Under the pieces are notes generated by a model. The model saw only the letters and a list, made by a program, of their open reading frames with translations, was not told the origin of the DNA and searched no databases. From Pseudomonas triclosanedens (GTDB lineage: Bacteria > Pseudomonadota > Gammaproteobacteria > Pseudomonadales > Pseudomonadaceae): 64,000 nt of DNA. Position 1 is the stretch's first letter. Each line of letters begins with the position of its first letter. Position numbers and translations under genes: made by a program. The DNA lies in NCBI RefSeq assembly GCF_026686735.1, contig NZ_CP113432.1, forward strand, positions 5,197,001 through 5,261,000, read 5' to 3'. Below are positions 20,406-28,721 of this stretch, piece by piece.

Positions 20406-20707
20406 GTATCCGATCATTCGTCACGGTGGCGCTGCTGATCCCGCTGGCCGGACAGGCCGAAGCGGCAAGCCTGCGCTGCAACAGCAAGTTGATCAGCACC
20501 GGCAATCTCACCAGCGAAGTGCTCGACCGCTGTGGCGAGCCGGTTGATCGTTCGTTCCTCGGCTACAGACAGGTGGTCGGCGACTGGGGACAGCGCAGCG
20601 AGGTGGCTGTCGAGGAATGGATCTACGGGCCGTGGAACGGCATGCTCTATTTCGTCCGTTTCGAAGGCAATCGCCTCACCACCATCCAGAGCAAACGCAG
20701 CAACTGA
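20402..20707 (+). CDS. DUF2845 small secreted protein, copy 2 (TTG start)
   Basis: The protein has 101 residues. It starts at TTG 20402 overlapping the previous stop (TTGA); no ATG fits the frame before the signal peptide (SFVTVALLIPLAGQAEA). The mature part repeats the features of copy 1: LRCNSKLISTGN, RCGEPVDRS, VEEWIYGPWNG, RFEGNRL. The two genes are clearly duplicates. Part of the DUF748-DUF2845-DUF2845 operon. Function unknown. Confidence 0.78.
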   Translation: MSIRSFVTVALLIPLAGQAEAASLRCNSKLISTGNLTSEVLDRCGEPVDRSFLGYRQVVGDWGQRSEVAVEEWIYGPWNGMLYFVRFEGNRLTTIQSKRSN

Positions 20708-20764
20708 CATCCCTCCCCTGCCGCTGCTAGTCTGCGGCATCTCCGCGCCAAGGACCGGTTGCTC

Positions 20765-22219
20765 ATGATCATCGTACCCGCCGAACACCCGCTGGACTGG
20801 AAAAAGCCTCCAGTCGTCACGCTCCTGCTGATCGTGCTTAATGTCCTCATCTACTTCGGCTACCAGGGCGGAGACACCCAGCGCCGCGAGCACGCGGTGG
20901 ATGTCTATCTCGCTCAGAGCCTGCTGAGCCGCGAACGCCCACTGTTCAGCGCCTCCCTGCAAAGCCGCGAACGTATCGAACAAGGGCAGCGCGAGGCGGT
21001 GGAGAGCCTGCCGCGCCCACAACTGGCATGGGCGATCCTCAGCGATCTCGAGTTCGGCCATGAACTGCGCAGCCTGCCGGCCTACCAGCAGGACGCAGCC
21101 TGGCAGGAAGCACGCGCCAAGGCTGAGAGCGCACGTGACCGACTGAGCAGCCTGCGCTTCGGCTTCGTGCCCGCGCGCTTCACCGTCGAGGGCCTGGTCG
21201 GCTCGATGTTCCTCCACGGCAGTTTCTGGCACCTGGCCGGCAACATGGTGTTCTTGTTTGTCTTCGGCTTCGCCCTGGAGATCGCCCTGGGACGCTGGAT
21301 GTATCTTGGCCTGTACCTGCTGTCCGGTCTGTGCTCGGGACTGCTCTGGTGGCTGCTGGACCCGGCCTGGGTGCCAGGCGTCGGCGCGTCCGGCGCCATT
21401 TCCGGGCTGATGGGGATGTATATCGGCGTCTATGGCCTGCGTCGTATCCGCTTCTTCTACTGGCTGGGGCCGTTACTGGGCTACTTCAGCGCCCCGGCGT
21501 TATGGATATTGCCACTGTGGCTTGGCAAGGAGCTTTTCGGCCTGATCCGCGCCGCGGATCATGTGAATTACTACGCCCACATCGGCGGCCTGGTATCGGG
21601 GTTCGTCGCTGTCTGGATGCCACGCCATTTCGGCCGCCTGCGTGTCGACCGGGCATATCTCGACAAGGAAGACCCGGACGCTGCGTTCAAGCGCGCCCTG
21701 GACGGCCTGAACGACCAGATTGGCCGCTTTGCGCTGGATCAGGCGGCGACACGCGGCTGCGAGTTGCTTACCCTCTACCCGGGCCGCCTGGCGCTGATCG
21801 AATGCCTGTACAACGTGGCCACCGCACGCCAGGACCGCACCTTGATGAGCGCAGTGCTCAAGCAGCTCTTCGCCCTGCCACGCAGCCAGGAGGCCGATAG
21901 CCTGGTCAGCCGGCTGGCCGACGAAAGCGCCGCACTCGGCCAGCGACTATTGTGTCATCCGGCCATCCAGCTGCACCTGCTCCGCAAACTGTTGTCCCTG
22001 GACGACTCTGCGCGCGCCCTCGGTTGCTGGCGTAGGCTGGCAGAGTCAGGTCAACTCCCCGAGCAATTGCCGCAACTCACTCTCCAGCTCGCCAAACGCC
22101 TGGGAGCCCGCCGCGAAAACCACGCAGTCGCCGAGATGTCGCGCTTCCTCAACCGACACTTCCCCGGCGCCGAGCCGACACGCCAGATCACCGTTTATCA
22201 GCAGCATCTGGCGCCATGA
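20765..22219 (+). CDS. Rhomboid-family intramembrane serine protease with C-terminal extension
   Basis: The protein has 484 residues. First membrane helix at ~16-35, then a ~100-residue soluble loop, then the rhomboid core: HGSFWHLAGNM (oxyanion/His region), GASGAISG with catalytic Ser209, and YAHIGGLVSG with catalytic His272. The last ~190 residues are a soluble helical, TPR-like extension absent from GlpG. The ATG at 20765 follows AAGGA; a TTG at 20759 is also possible. Substrate unknown. Confidence 0.88.
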   Translation: MIIVPAEHPLDWKKPPVVTLLLIVLNVLIYFGYQGGDTQRREHAVDVYLAQSLLSRERPLFSASLQSRERIEQGQREAVESLPRPQLAWAILSDLEFGHELRSLPAYQQDAAWQEARAKAESARDRLSSLRFGFVPARFTVEGLVGSMFLHGSFWHLAGNMVFLFVFGFALEIALGRWMYLGLYLLSGLCSGLLWWLLDPAWVPGVGASGAISGLMGMYIGVYGLRRIRFFYWLGPLLGYFSAPALWILPLWLGKELFGLIRAADHVNYYAHIGGLVSGFVAVWMPRHFGRLRVDRAYLDKEDPDAAFKRALDGLNDQIGRFALDQAATRGCELLTLYPGRLALIECLYNVATARQDRTLMSAVLKQLFALPRSQEADSLVSRLADESAALGQRLLCHPAIQLHLLRKLLSLDDSARALGCWRRLAESGQLPEQLPQLTLQLAKRLGARRENHAVAEMSRFLNRHFPGAEPTRQITVYQQHLAP

Positions 22220-22226
22220 ACAACGA

Positions 22227-22255
22227 GGCCCCGCCGAGTCATGCCCGGCGGGGCC
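22227..22255. terminator. GC-rich hairpin between convergent rhomboid and csbD genes
   Basis: Perfect 10-bp arms GGCCCCGCCG / CGGCGGGGCC with a 9-base loop, just after the rhomboid stop and downstream of the convergent CsbD gene. It has no long T tract, but its position suits a bidirectional terminator. Confidence 0.6.
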
Positions 22256-22277
22256 TTGAGCGTCCCAGTGACAGCAG

Positions 22278-22475
22278 CTACAGCCGGCGGCTGAACTCCC
22301 GGACTTCTTCCTCGGCACGCTCACGAGTCCATCCATAGCGCTCCTGGAGCTTGCCGACCAGATACTCGGCATGTCCGTCCGCCGCCTGCAGGTCGTCGTC
22401 AGTCAGCTTCCCCCACTTCTCCTTGAGAGTGCCGGACAGTTGCTTCCACTTGCCGCTGATAACATCGGAATTCAT
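22278..22475 (-). CDS. CsbD-family stress protein
   Basis: The protein has 65 residues and matches the CsbD/YjbJ family from end to end: [21 protein letters not shown], then [12 protein letters not shown]. These small hydrophilic proteins accumulate on stress (osmotic, stationary phase, RpoS); their molecular role is unknown. It lies 25 bp behind the BON gene on the same strand and is probably cotranscribed with it. AGGAGGATCG precedes the ATG. Confidence 0.92.
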   Translation of the reverse strand: MNSDVISGKWKQLSGTLKEKWGKLTDDDLQAADGHAEYLVGKLQERYGWTRERAEEEVREFSRRL

Positions 22476-22500
22476 AACGATCCTCCTGGGCGCACCAGAC

Positions 22501-22851
22501 TTACTCGACGGACTTCAGACCGTCCGCGGAAACAGCCTTCACGCCCTTGATACCTTCGGCGGTCTTGATCGCCAACTCGCGCTCGGCGTCGGTCTTCACA
22601 TCACCGGAGAGCGAAACCACACCCTTGTTGGTCTCGACCTTGATATTGGTGCCGCTGATGTCCTTGTTGGCGATCAGCATGGACTTCACCTTGCTGGTGA
22701 TCCAGGTGTCGGAAACCGCCTCTTCGGTCTTCTGGACCGTATCGTTCGCAGCCAGCGTCGTCGGCTGGGCGAACACCGAATTGGCGAACGAGAAGCTCAG
22801 GGCGGTTGCGGTGGCAGCGGCAAGGGCCAGTTTGCTGAAGCGATGTTTCAT
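22501..22851 (-). CDS. BON-domain periplasmic protein (OsmY-like)
   Basis: The protein has 116 residues with a signal peptide (about 28 residues, ending FANSVFA|QP) and one BON domain ([18 protein letters not shown] ... [10 protein letters not shown] ... VKAVSADGL). BON proteins bind phospholipid or envelope structures and are induced by osmotic stress in enterobacteria. It is the first gene of a likely BON-csbD operon and has a sigma-54-like promoter 67 bp upstream. The ribosome binding site AGGAG is at about 22861-22865. Confidence 0.92.
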   Translation of the reverse strand: MKHRFSKLALAAATATALSFSFANSVFAQPTTLAANDTVQKTEEAVSDTWITSKVKSMLIANKDISGTNIKVETNKGVVSLSGDVKTDAERELAIKTAEGIKGVKAVSADGLKSVE

Positions 22852-22917
22852 GACGGTTTCTCCTGAATTGTTGGAAAGCTGCTACCGGTTCCTGGCGGCA
22901 GTTTCATCAGGAATATC

Positions 22918-22932
22918 GCAAGCCCTGTGCCA
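22918..22932 (-). promoter_or_regulatory. Sigma-54-like promoter of the BON-csbD operon
   Basis: On the minus strand TGGCACAGGGCTTGC matches TGGCAC-N5-TTGC with GG and GC exactly 10 bp apart. It predicts a start near 22,907 and a ~56-nt leader. Upstream of it lies a markedly A+T-rich stretch (about 22,935-22,985) that could bend DNA for an enhancer-binding protein. No activator site was recognised. Confidence 0.65.
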
Positions 22933-23050
22933 GTTTTTTAATTTCAATAAAACATATTAAAAACAATGAGTTATAAAAATTTCAGGACAACGCTGAACAT
23001 GCAGATTGCACAGCCAGGCATTATGCACCGTGCAATTTGCAAGAGCTGGA

Positions 23051-24466
23051 TCAGCCGCCTTTGCCGAGCCTGGCCAACACCGCTTCCAGTTGCACCACCT
23101 CGCCCATCTGCTCGAAAGCCGGGTATCGCTGGCGGATGAACATCAGCAGTTGCCTCGCTGGCTCGACCTGCCCGAGTTCCTCTGAGAAGCCCCTGGCCGC
23201 CAACAGGTAAGCCCGGGGGATACCGGGATAGTCGGGGAAGCGCTTGTGCAGGTTCCGCAGCAGGCCAAGGGCTTCCCGCGCCTTGTGGCGCTCCAGGAGA
23301 GTTTCGGCGATGCGCTCGCATACAGCCGGGTCGTCCGGCAGGTAATCCGCCTGCAATTGGCGTGCATTGAGAAACGCAGCGACGGCCAATTGGGGGTTCA
23401 GTCGCGCAGCCAGGGGCAGGTAATGCGGAAGGTGCTTGAGGCATTCGCTTCGAGCGTTCACGGAGAACAGCAATTGGTGATAGCGCTCATTCAGCTTGAG
23501 ATCCTGCGCGCCTTCGCGCAGCGCCTCCAGGAGAATCTCCAGCGCTACGCCGCTCTGCCCTTCCTTGACCCGGACCTCCGCCTCGGCGAGCGCCTTGCGC
23601 CGGCGCCATTCGGGAGCGGCGAACCCTGCCGGCCCCTCGTCCCCGGCCATCACATAACCGAGTTCGCCCTGATACTGGAATACTGCGTATCCCATCATGG
23701 CGCACATGACCACGCCGAAATAACCGCTCAGGAACGCTACCACCGGCACCATCACCACTCGCGGCAGACCATTGGAGAGGAACCAGCCAACGTAGGTCGG
23801 CGATTGCCAGAGGATGAACAGGAATACACAGAGGATCAGGTAGCGCCATCCCATCGCGCGCATGACCTGCCCGATCTCCGCGGGGCTCAGTGCGGAGCCG
23901 AGGCTCTTGTCCAGCGACAGACGGATAATGCTCGCCGGCAGCGCCAGCATGATCGCGATGTTGACGGCCCAGTAGATCGCTTCGTTATGGAAGTCCGCAG
24001 CCAGCCAGAGCAGAACCAGCGCGATGATGAATACCGCGAGCTGCTGGAAGAACGCCTGCAGGCTGTCCAGGCGAAAGGCTTCTATCAGACTCGGGGCATC
24101 ATGGCCGCCGAAACTGGCCGCCTCGATCACACCATGCAGGTATTTGGTGGCGACCGCGAACAACAGCAGCCAGAGCACGAGCACGCTGGGCATGAAAACG
24201 CAGGCCAGTGCCAGCAACGCGGCAAAGGATAGTGGGCCGCTCTGCAGGGCATAGGCGAAGAAACTGGGTAAGCGCTCCCAGAACGGTTGAGCGGTGTTGG
24301 CGGCGCCGAGAAAGCGCAGGTTATCCCGGCAAAGAGGACAGGCTGGAATGTAGTCCGGAGCATCGGCATTCAGCGGGACGCAACAATCCCCATAATGGCG
24401 CTCGCAGGGCAAGCACTGCCAGGTAGCGGGCCGGGCGCTGTGATAGTGGCAAAAACGCTTGTCCAT
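23051..24466 (-). CDS. Zinc-site membrane protein with helical-repeat C-terminus, unknown function
   Basis: The protein has 471 residues from MDKRFCHYH (an ATG 12 bases upstream is an alternative). The N-terminus is a B-box-like metal site: C6-x2-H9, C18-x2-C21, H24, C28-C29, C43-x2-C46. About six membrane helices follow (residues ~70-290; e.g. FAALLALACVFMPSVLVLWLLLF). The last ~170 residues look like TPR-type helical repeats (LLEALREGAQDLKLNERYHQLL, REALGLLRNLHKRFPDYPGIPRAYLLAAR). It is the first gene after pnp on the same strand, beyond the pnp terminator. No function can be assigned. I recall no gene here in PAO1. Confidence 0.8.
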   Translation of the reverse strand: MDKRFCHYHSARPATWQCLPCERHYGDCCVPLNADAPDYIPACPLCRDNLRFLGAANTAQPFWERLPSFFAYALQSGPLSFAALLALACVFMPSVLVLWLLLFAVATKYLHGVIEAASFGGHDAPSLIEAFRLDSLQAFFQQLAVFIIALVLLWLAADFHNEAIYWAVNIAIMLALPASIIRLSLDKSLGSALSPAEIGQVMRAMGWRYLILCVFLFILWQSPTYVGWFLSNGLPRVVMVPVVAFLSGYFGVVMCAMMGYAVFQYQGELGYVMAGDEGPAGFAAPEWRRRKALAEAEVRVKEGQSGVALEILLEALREGAQDLKLNERYHQLLFSVNARSECLKHLPHYLPLAARLNPQLAVAAFLNARQLQADYLPDDPAVCERIAETLLERHKAREALGLLRNLHKRFPDYPGIPRAYLLAARGFSEELGQVEPARQLLMFIRQRYPAFEQMGEVVQLEAVLARLGKGG

Positions 24467-24515
24467 CTCGTGTGGCATCCATGAGGCGAGATCGGCGAAT
24501 GCGGCATTCTCAAGG

Positions 24516-24544
24516 CAAAAAAAGAGGGCCCGCAAGGGGCCCTC
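24516..24544 (-). terminator. Rho-independent terminator of pnp
   Basis: Read on the minus strand: GAGGGCCC-CTTGC-GGGCCCTC followed by seven T, just downstream of the pnp stop. The next gene starts only about 50 bp further on, so it needs read-through or its own promoter. Confidence 0.92.
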
Positions 24545-24562
24545 TCTCTTTTCTGCTGTTGC

Positions 24563-26668
24563 TTAAACGCCGGAGGCTTCAGCAGCGGCAACGTCCTTGA
24601 TGGACAGCTTGATGCGGCCACGGTTGTCCACATCCAGCACCAGAACTTTGACTTCCTGGCCTTCCTGCAGAACGTCGGTGACCTTGTCGATGCGCTTGTC
24701 GCTGATCTGCGAGATGTGCACCAGACCATCCTTGCCCGGCAGGATGTTGACGAAGGCACCGAAGTCAACGATGCGCTCGACCTTGCCGACGTAGATCTTG
24801 CCAATCTCGGCTTCCGCGGTGATGCCCAGGACACGCTGCTTGGCGGCCTCGGCGGCTTCCTTGGTTTCGCCGTAGATCTTCACGCTGCCATCATCCTCGA
24901 TGTCGATCGAGGCCTTGGTCTCTTCGCAGATGCTGCGAATGGTGGCGCCGCCCTTGCCGATGACGTCGCGGATCTTGTCGGTGTCGATCTTCATCTGGAT
25001 CATGGTCGGCGCGTTTTCCGACAGCTCGGCGCGCGGCTTGGCAATGACCTGGTTCATCTGGCCGAGGATGTTCAGGCGAGCTTCCAGAGCCTGCTCCAGG
25101 GCGATCTCCATGATCTCTTCGGTGATGCCGTTGATCTTGATGTCCATCTGCAGGGCGGTAACGCCCTTGTCGGTACCGGCGACCTTGAAGTCCATGTCGC
25201 CCAGGTGATCTTCGTCACCCAGGATGTCGGTCAGGACGGCGAACTTGTCACCTTCCTTCACCAGACCCATCGCGATGCCCGCGACCGGAGCGCGAACCGG
25301 CACACCGGCGTCCATCAGAGCCAGGGAGGCGCCGCACACGGAAGCCATCGAGCTGGAGCCGTTGGATTCGGTGATCTCGGAAACGACGCGGATGGTGTAG
25401 GGGAACTCTTCCTGCGACGGCAGCATGGCGGCAACGCCACGACGGGCCAGACGGCCGTGGCCGATTTCACGACGGCCCGGGCTACCCATGCGGCCGCACT
25501 CGCCTACCGAGAAGGGCGGGAAGTTGTAGTGCAGCATGAAGGCGTCCTTGCGCTCGCCTTCCAGGGTGTCCAGCAGTTGAGCGTCACGAGCGGTGCCGAG
25601 GGTGGCAACGACCAGAGCCTGGGTTTCACCACGAGTGAACAGCGAGGAACCGTGCGTCTTGCCCAGTACGCCGACTTCGATCTTCAACGGGCGGACAGTA
25701 CGGGTGTCGCGGCCATCGATACGCGGCTTGCCGTTGACGATATTCTCGCGAACGGTTCGGTATTCCAGCAGGCCGAAGACATCTTTGACTTCGCCAGCGG
25801 AGAACTTGCCTTCTTCTTCACCAGCGAACAGGGCAATGGCCTGGTCGCGCAGTTCGCCCAGACGGTTGTAGCGATCCTGCTTGATGGTGATGGTGTAGGC
25901 CTGAGAGATGGCCTCGCCCAGTTCGGCCTTGATGGCATTGACCAGTGCGGTGTTTTCGGCCGGAGCGGTCCATTCCCAAGTCGGCTTGCCAGCTTCGGCG
26001 GCCAGTTCGCTCACGGCGCGGATAACGGCCTGGAACTCTTCGTGGGCATACAGCACAGCGCCCAGCATCTGGTCTTCAGTCAGCTCGTCGGCTTCGGATT
26101 CAACCATCAGCACAGCGTCAGAAGTACCGGCTACGACCATGTCGAGGCTGGAGCTTTGCAGCTGCTCGTAGGTCGGGTTGAGGATGTAACCGATTTCCGG
26201 GTGGAAACCCACACGGGCAGCACCGATCGGGCCGGCGAACGGAATGCCGGAAATCGCCAGGGCGGCGGAGGTGCCGATCATCGCGGCGATGTCCGGATCG
26301 GACTTTTTGTTGGTGGAAACGACGGTGCAGACTACCTGCACTTCGTTCATGAAGCCCTCCGGGAACAGCGGGCGGATCGGGCGGTCGATCAGGCGCGAAG
26401 TCAGGGTTTCCTTCTCGGAAGGACGACCTTCACGCTTGAAGAAGCCACCGGGGATGCGGCCGGCTGCGTAGGTCTTCTCCTGATAATGCACGGAGAGCGG
26501 GAAGAAGCTCTTGCTCGGGTCAGCCTGCTTGGCGCCGACGACAGTGCAGAGCACGGTGACGTCGTCCATGGTGACCAGAACGGCACCGGTGGCTTGGCGG
26601 GCAATGCGGCCAGTCTCGAGGGTTACGGTCGACTGACCGAACTGGAATTTCTTGATTACCGGGTTCAC
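24563..26668 (-). CDS. pnp: Polyribonucleotide nucleotidyltransferase (PNPase)
   Basis: 3'-5' phosphorolytic exoribonuclease of the degradosome. Length 701 residues, standard. Two RNase PH domains (first ~1-230; second ~310-550 with [11 protein letters not shown] and [13 protein letters not shown]), KH domain [16 protein letters not shown] near 560 and an S1 domain near 620-690 ([30 protein letters not shown]). rpsO lies upstream with the classical rpsO-pnp spacer hairpin between, the site where RNase III processing starts PNPase autoregulation in E. coli. Confidence 0.98.
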   Translation of the reverse strand: MNPVIKKFQFGQSTVTLETGRIARQATGAVLVTMDDVTVLCTVVGAKQADPSKSFFPLSVHYQEKTYAAGRIPGGFFKREGRPSEKETLTSRLIDRPIRPLFPEGFMNEVQVVCTVVSTNKKSDPDIAAMIGTSAALAISGIPFAGPIGAARVGFHPEIGYILNPTYEQLQSSSLDMVVAGTSDAVLMVESEADELTEDQMLGAVLYAHEEFQAVIRAVSELAAEAGKPTWEWTAPAENTALVNAIKAELGEAISQAYTITIKQDRYNRLGELRDQAIALFAGEEEGKFSAGEVKDVFGLLEYRTVRENIVNGKPRIDGRDTRTVRPLKIEVGVLGKTHGSSLFTRGETQALVVATLGTARDAQLLDTLEGERKDAFMLHYNFPPFSVGECGRMGSPGRREIGHGRLARRGVAAMLPSQEEFPYTIRVVSEITESNGSSSMASVCGASLALMDAGVPVRAPVAGIAMGLVKEGDKFAVLTDILGDEDHLGDMDFKVAGTDKGVTALQMDIKINGITEEIMEIALEQALEARLNILGQMNQVIAKPRAELSENAPTMIQMKIDTDKIRDVIGKGGATIRSICEETKASIDIEDDGSVKIYGETKEAAEAAKQRVLGITAEAEIGKIYVGKVERIVDFGAFVNILPGKDGLVHISQISDKRIDKVTDVLQEGQEVKVLVLDVDNRGRIKLSIKDVAAAEASGV

Positions 26669-26754
26669 GGTTTATCTACCTTCTCTTTAGTTGCCTTGGG
26701 GGAAATCGTGGAAATGTCGGGAGTCGGACCCGAATTCATTCCCTGTAGAAGCGA

Positions 26755-26818
26755 GAAAGCCGGGAGCCAGAGCCGACGAGCGGTATGCACCGCTCATCGA
26801 CTCCGGACTCCCAGCTTC
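26755..26818 (-). promoter_or_regulatory. rpsO-pnp intergenic hairpin (probable RNase III processing site)
   Basis: A ~28-bp imperfect stem with loop near 26781-26786 (apex GAGCGG / CCGCTC). The C-A mismatches on the plus strand become G-U pairs in the minus-strand RNA, so the stem is nearly continuous in the real transcript. In E. coli an equivalent hairpin is cut by RNase III and mediates pnp autoregulation. Confidence 0.75.
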
Positions 26819-26837
26819 CCACTTCAGGCTTGCCGTC

Positions 26838-27107
26838 TTAGCGACGCAGGCCCAGGCGACCGATCAGGGCGCTGTAACGAGAGGTGTCCTTGCTCTTCAG
26901 GTAGTCCAGCAGCTTACGACGCTGGTTAACCATACGGATCAGGCCACGACGGGAGTGGTGGTCTTTGCCGTTGGCCTTGAAGTGGTCCTGCAGCTTGTTG
27001 ATGTTGGCGGACAGCAGTGCAACCTGCACTTCCGGGGAACCGGTGTCGCCTTCAGCTTGCTTGTACTCGTTAACGATCTGGGCTTTTTCTTGGACGCTCA
27101 GTGCCAT
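26838..27107 (-). CDS. rpsO: 30S ribosomal protein S15
   Basis: S15 binds the central domain of 16S rRNA early in 30S assembly. It has 89 residues, as in other bacteria; [12 protein letters not shown] is the conserved start, and longer upstream readings are rejected. Motifs [14 protein letters not shown] and [23 protein letters not shown]. Cotranscribed with pnp. The leader carries a small ACAGGGA-GAAG-TCCCTG hairpin that might serve S15 autoregulation. Confidence 0.98.
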   Translation of the reverse strand: MALSVQEKAQIVNEYKQAEGDTGSPEVQVALLSANINKLQDHFKANGKDHHSRRGLIRMVNQRRKLLDYLKSKDTSRYSALIGRLGLRR

Positions 27108-27205
27108 GATGGGGCTTCCTCTGAGGTAACAGGCCAGGGACTTCTCCCTGTGTTCATAATAAGAGGAGTGACCGTGCCTGCTGACAGCCACCCTCGGTTT
27201 CGGCC

Positions 27206-28120
27206 TTAAGACCGAATCAGTCGACGCGGCGCCAGGCGCCCGTCGTCGGTCACTTCACCGATACCGATGAAACGACCTTCGTGATCCTGCACCCGCAGCA
27301 TGCCGAATTTCGGCAGCTCGGGAGCGCGCACCGGCTGACCATGCAGCCAGTAATAGGCACTGTGCTCAGACAACTGCAGCAGCGGCCAATGCTCCAGGCC
27401 AGCGTCCACTGGCAACAGGAAGCGGTCGAGGGCTTCATTGCCACCCTCGGCGTGAACTTTCTCGAGTTCCTCCAGCGTCACCGACTGGCTCAACTGGAAG
27501 GGGCCGGCCTGTGTCCGGCGCAGCGCGGCAACATGGCCACCGCATCCAAGTTCGCGACCGATGTCTTCGACCAAGGTGCGAACGTAGGTGCCCTTACTGC
27601 AGGAAACGGCCAGTGTCGCGCAGGGCGACTCGAAGGCGAGCAAATCCAAGCGCGCAATAGTAACAGAACGCGCCTCGCGCTCCACTACCTCTCCTGCACG
27701 AGCCAGCTTGTACAAAGGCTGGCCATCCTTCTTCAGTGCCGAATACATTGGCGGCACCTGCTCTATGTCGCCACGGAAGCGCGGCAGCACGGCTTCGATC
27801 GCTTCCCGACCGACGGTCACATCACGCTGCTCGACCACCTCGCCCTCGGCATCGCCGGTGGTAGTCGTGACACCCAGATGAGCCACGGTCTCGTACGCCT
27901 TGTCGGCGTCGAGCAGGTACTGGGAGAACTTGGTAGCTTCACCGAAACACAACGGCAGCACCCCGGTAGCCAGCGGATCGAGACTGCCGGTGTGGCCAGC
28001 CTTCTCTGCGTTGAGCAACCAGCGGACCTTCTGCAGGACCTGGTTGGAGCTCATGCCACGAGGCTTGTCGAGCACCAGAACGCCGTTGACCGCACGGCGA
28101 ATTCGTTTCACCTGGGCCAC
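27206..28120 (-). CDS. truB: tRNA pseudouridine-55 synthase
   Basis: Makes pseudouridine 55 in the T-loop of tRNAs. The length of 304 residues is normal. N-terminal [15 protein letters not shown], the catalytic-Asp motif [16 protein letters not shown], and [16 protein letters not shown]. It starts 3 bp after the rbfA stop, as in the conserved infB-rbfA-truB-rpsO-pnp order. Confidence 0.97.
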   Translation of the reverse strand: MAQVKRIRRAVNGVLVLDKPRGMSSNQVLQKVRWLLNAEKAGHTGSLDPLATGVLPLCFGEATKFSQYLLDADKAYETVAHLGVTTTTGDAEGEVVEQRDVTVGREAIEAVLPRFRGDIEQVPPMYSALKKDGQPLYKLARAGEVVEREARSVTIARLDLLAFESPCATLAVSCSKGTYVRTLVEDIGRELGCGGHVAALRRTQAGPFQLSQSVTLEELEKVHAEGGNEALDRFLLPVDAGLEHWPLLQLSEHSAYYWLHGQPVRAPELPKFGMLRVQDHEGRFIGIGEVTDDGRLAPRRLIRS

Positions 28121-28123
28121 GCC

Positions 28124-28513
28124 TTACTCCTTGGAGTCGCCGCCATGACGGCGATCTTCCGCCACCGCCCGCTCGATCAGGGCCGACAGCTCCGCGCCAC
28201 GGCGAATGCTCGCGTCATAGCTGAAGTGCAATTGCGGGACGGTGCGCAGCTTCATCGCCTTGCCCAACTGCATGCGCAGGAAGCCTGCTGCATCGTTGAG
28301 AATGTCAGTGTTCTGCTTCACCACCGCGGCGTTGTCATCCTGCCCCATCACGGTCACGAACACCTTCGCATGGGAAAGATCGCGTGCAACGTCCACGCCG
28401 GTGATAGTTACCAGACCCAGGCGCGGATCCTTGATCTCGCGCTGGATCAGCAGCGCCAGTTCGCGCTGCATCTGATCGCCGATACGCTGGGTACGGCTGT
28501 ACTCTTTGGCCAT
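28124..28513 (-). CDS. rbfA: Ribosome-binding factor A
   Basis: Cold-shock-associated 30S maturation factor. The protein has 129 residues starting [15 protein letters not shown], the family start; an upstream-extended reading to 28618 is not supported. KH-like fold with [25 protein letters not shown] and [15 protein letters not shown]. Followed at once by truB. It is 208 bp from infB, with a hairpin between. Confidence 0.97.
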   Translation of the reverse strand: MAKEYSRTQRIGDQMQRELALLIQREIKDPRLGLVTITGVDVARDLSHAKVFVTVMGQDDNAAVVKQNTDILNDAAGFLRMQLGKAMKLRTVPQLHFSYDASIRRGAELSALIERAVAEDRRHGGDSKE

Positions 28514-28668
28514 TTTCCTAACCTGCTTACCCGAGCCACCGGCCCCGGTATTTGATACGGACTCCAATTCGAGCGAATAACCGAGCAGGGGAATCAACAC
28601 TGTGCTTCTGCACGGCAAGACTCCCAGCGGGTCATACAGCTAAAGGTGAATCCGTATAAGCGGCAAAC

Positions 28669-28700
28669 GCCCGGGACAGCTGGAAAGCTGGCCCGGGCGC
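28669..28700 (-). other. Strong hairpin between infB and rbfA
   Basis: CGCCCGGG-acAGCT ... AGCTgg-CCCGGGCG forms a long stem 22 bp after the infB stop. On the minus strand it is followed by GTTTGCC, not a T run, so it may be a weak terminator, a processing site or an RNA-stabilising stem. The rest of the 208-bp gap shows nothing else. Confidence 0.5.
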
Positions 28701-28721
28701 TGCGTTCACGCTCGCTACCCC

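Noticed and set aside
24716..26929. 737-codon open frame opposite pnp
   Set aside because: Same shadow effect; pnp on the minus strand is full length with all domains.
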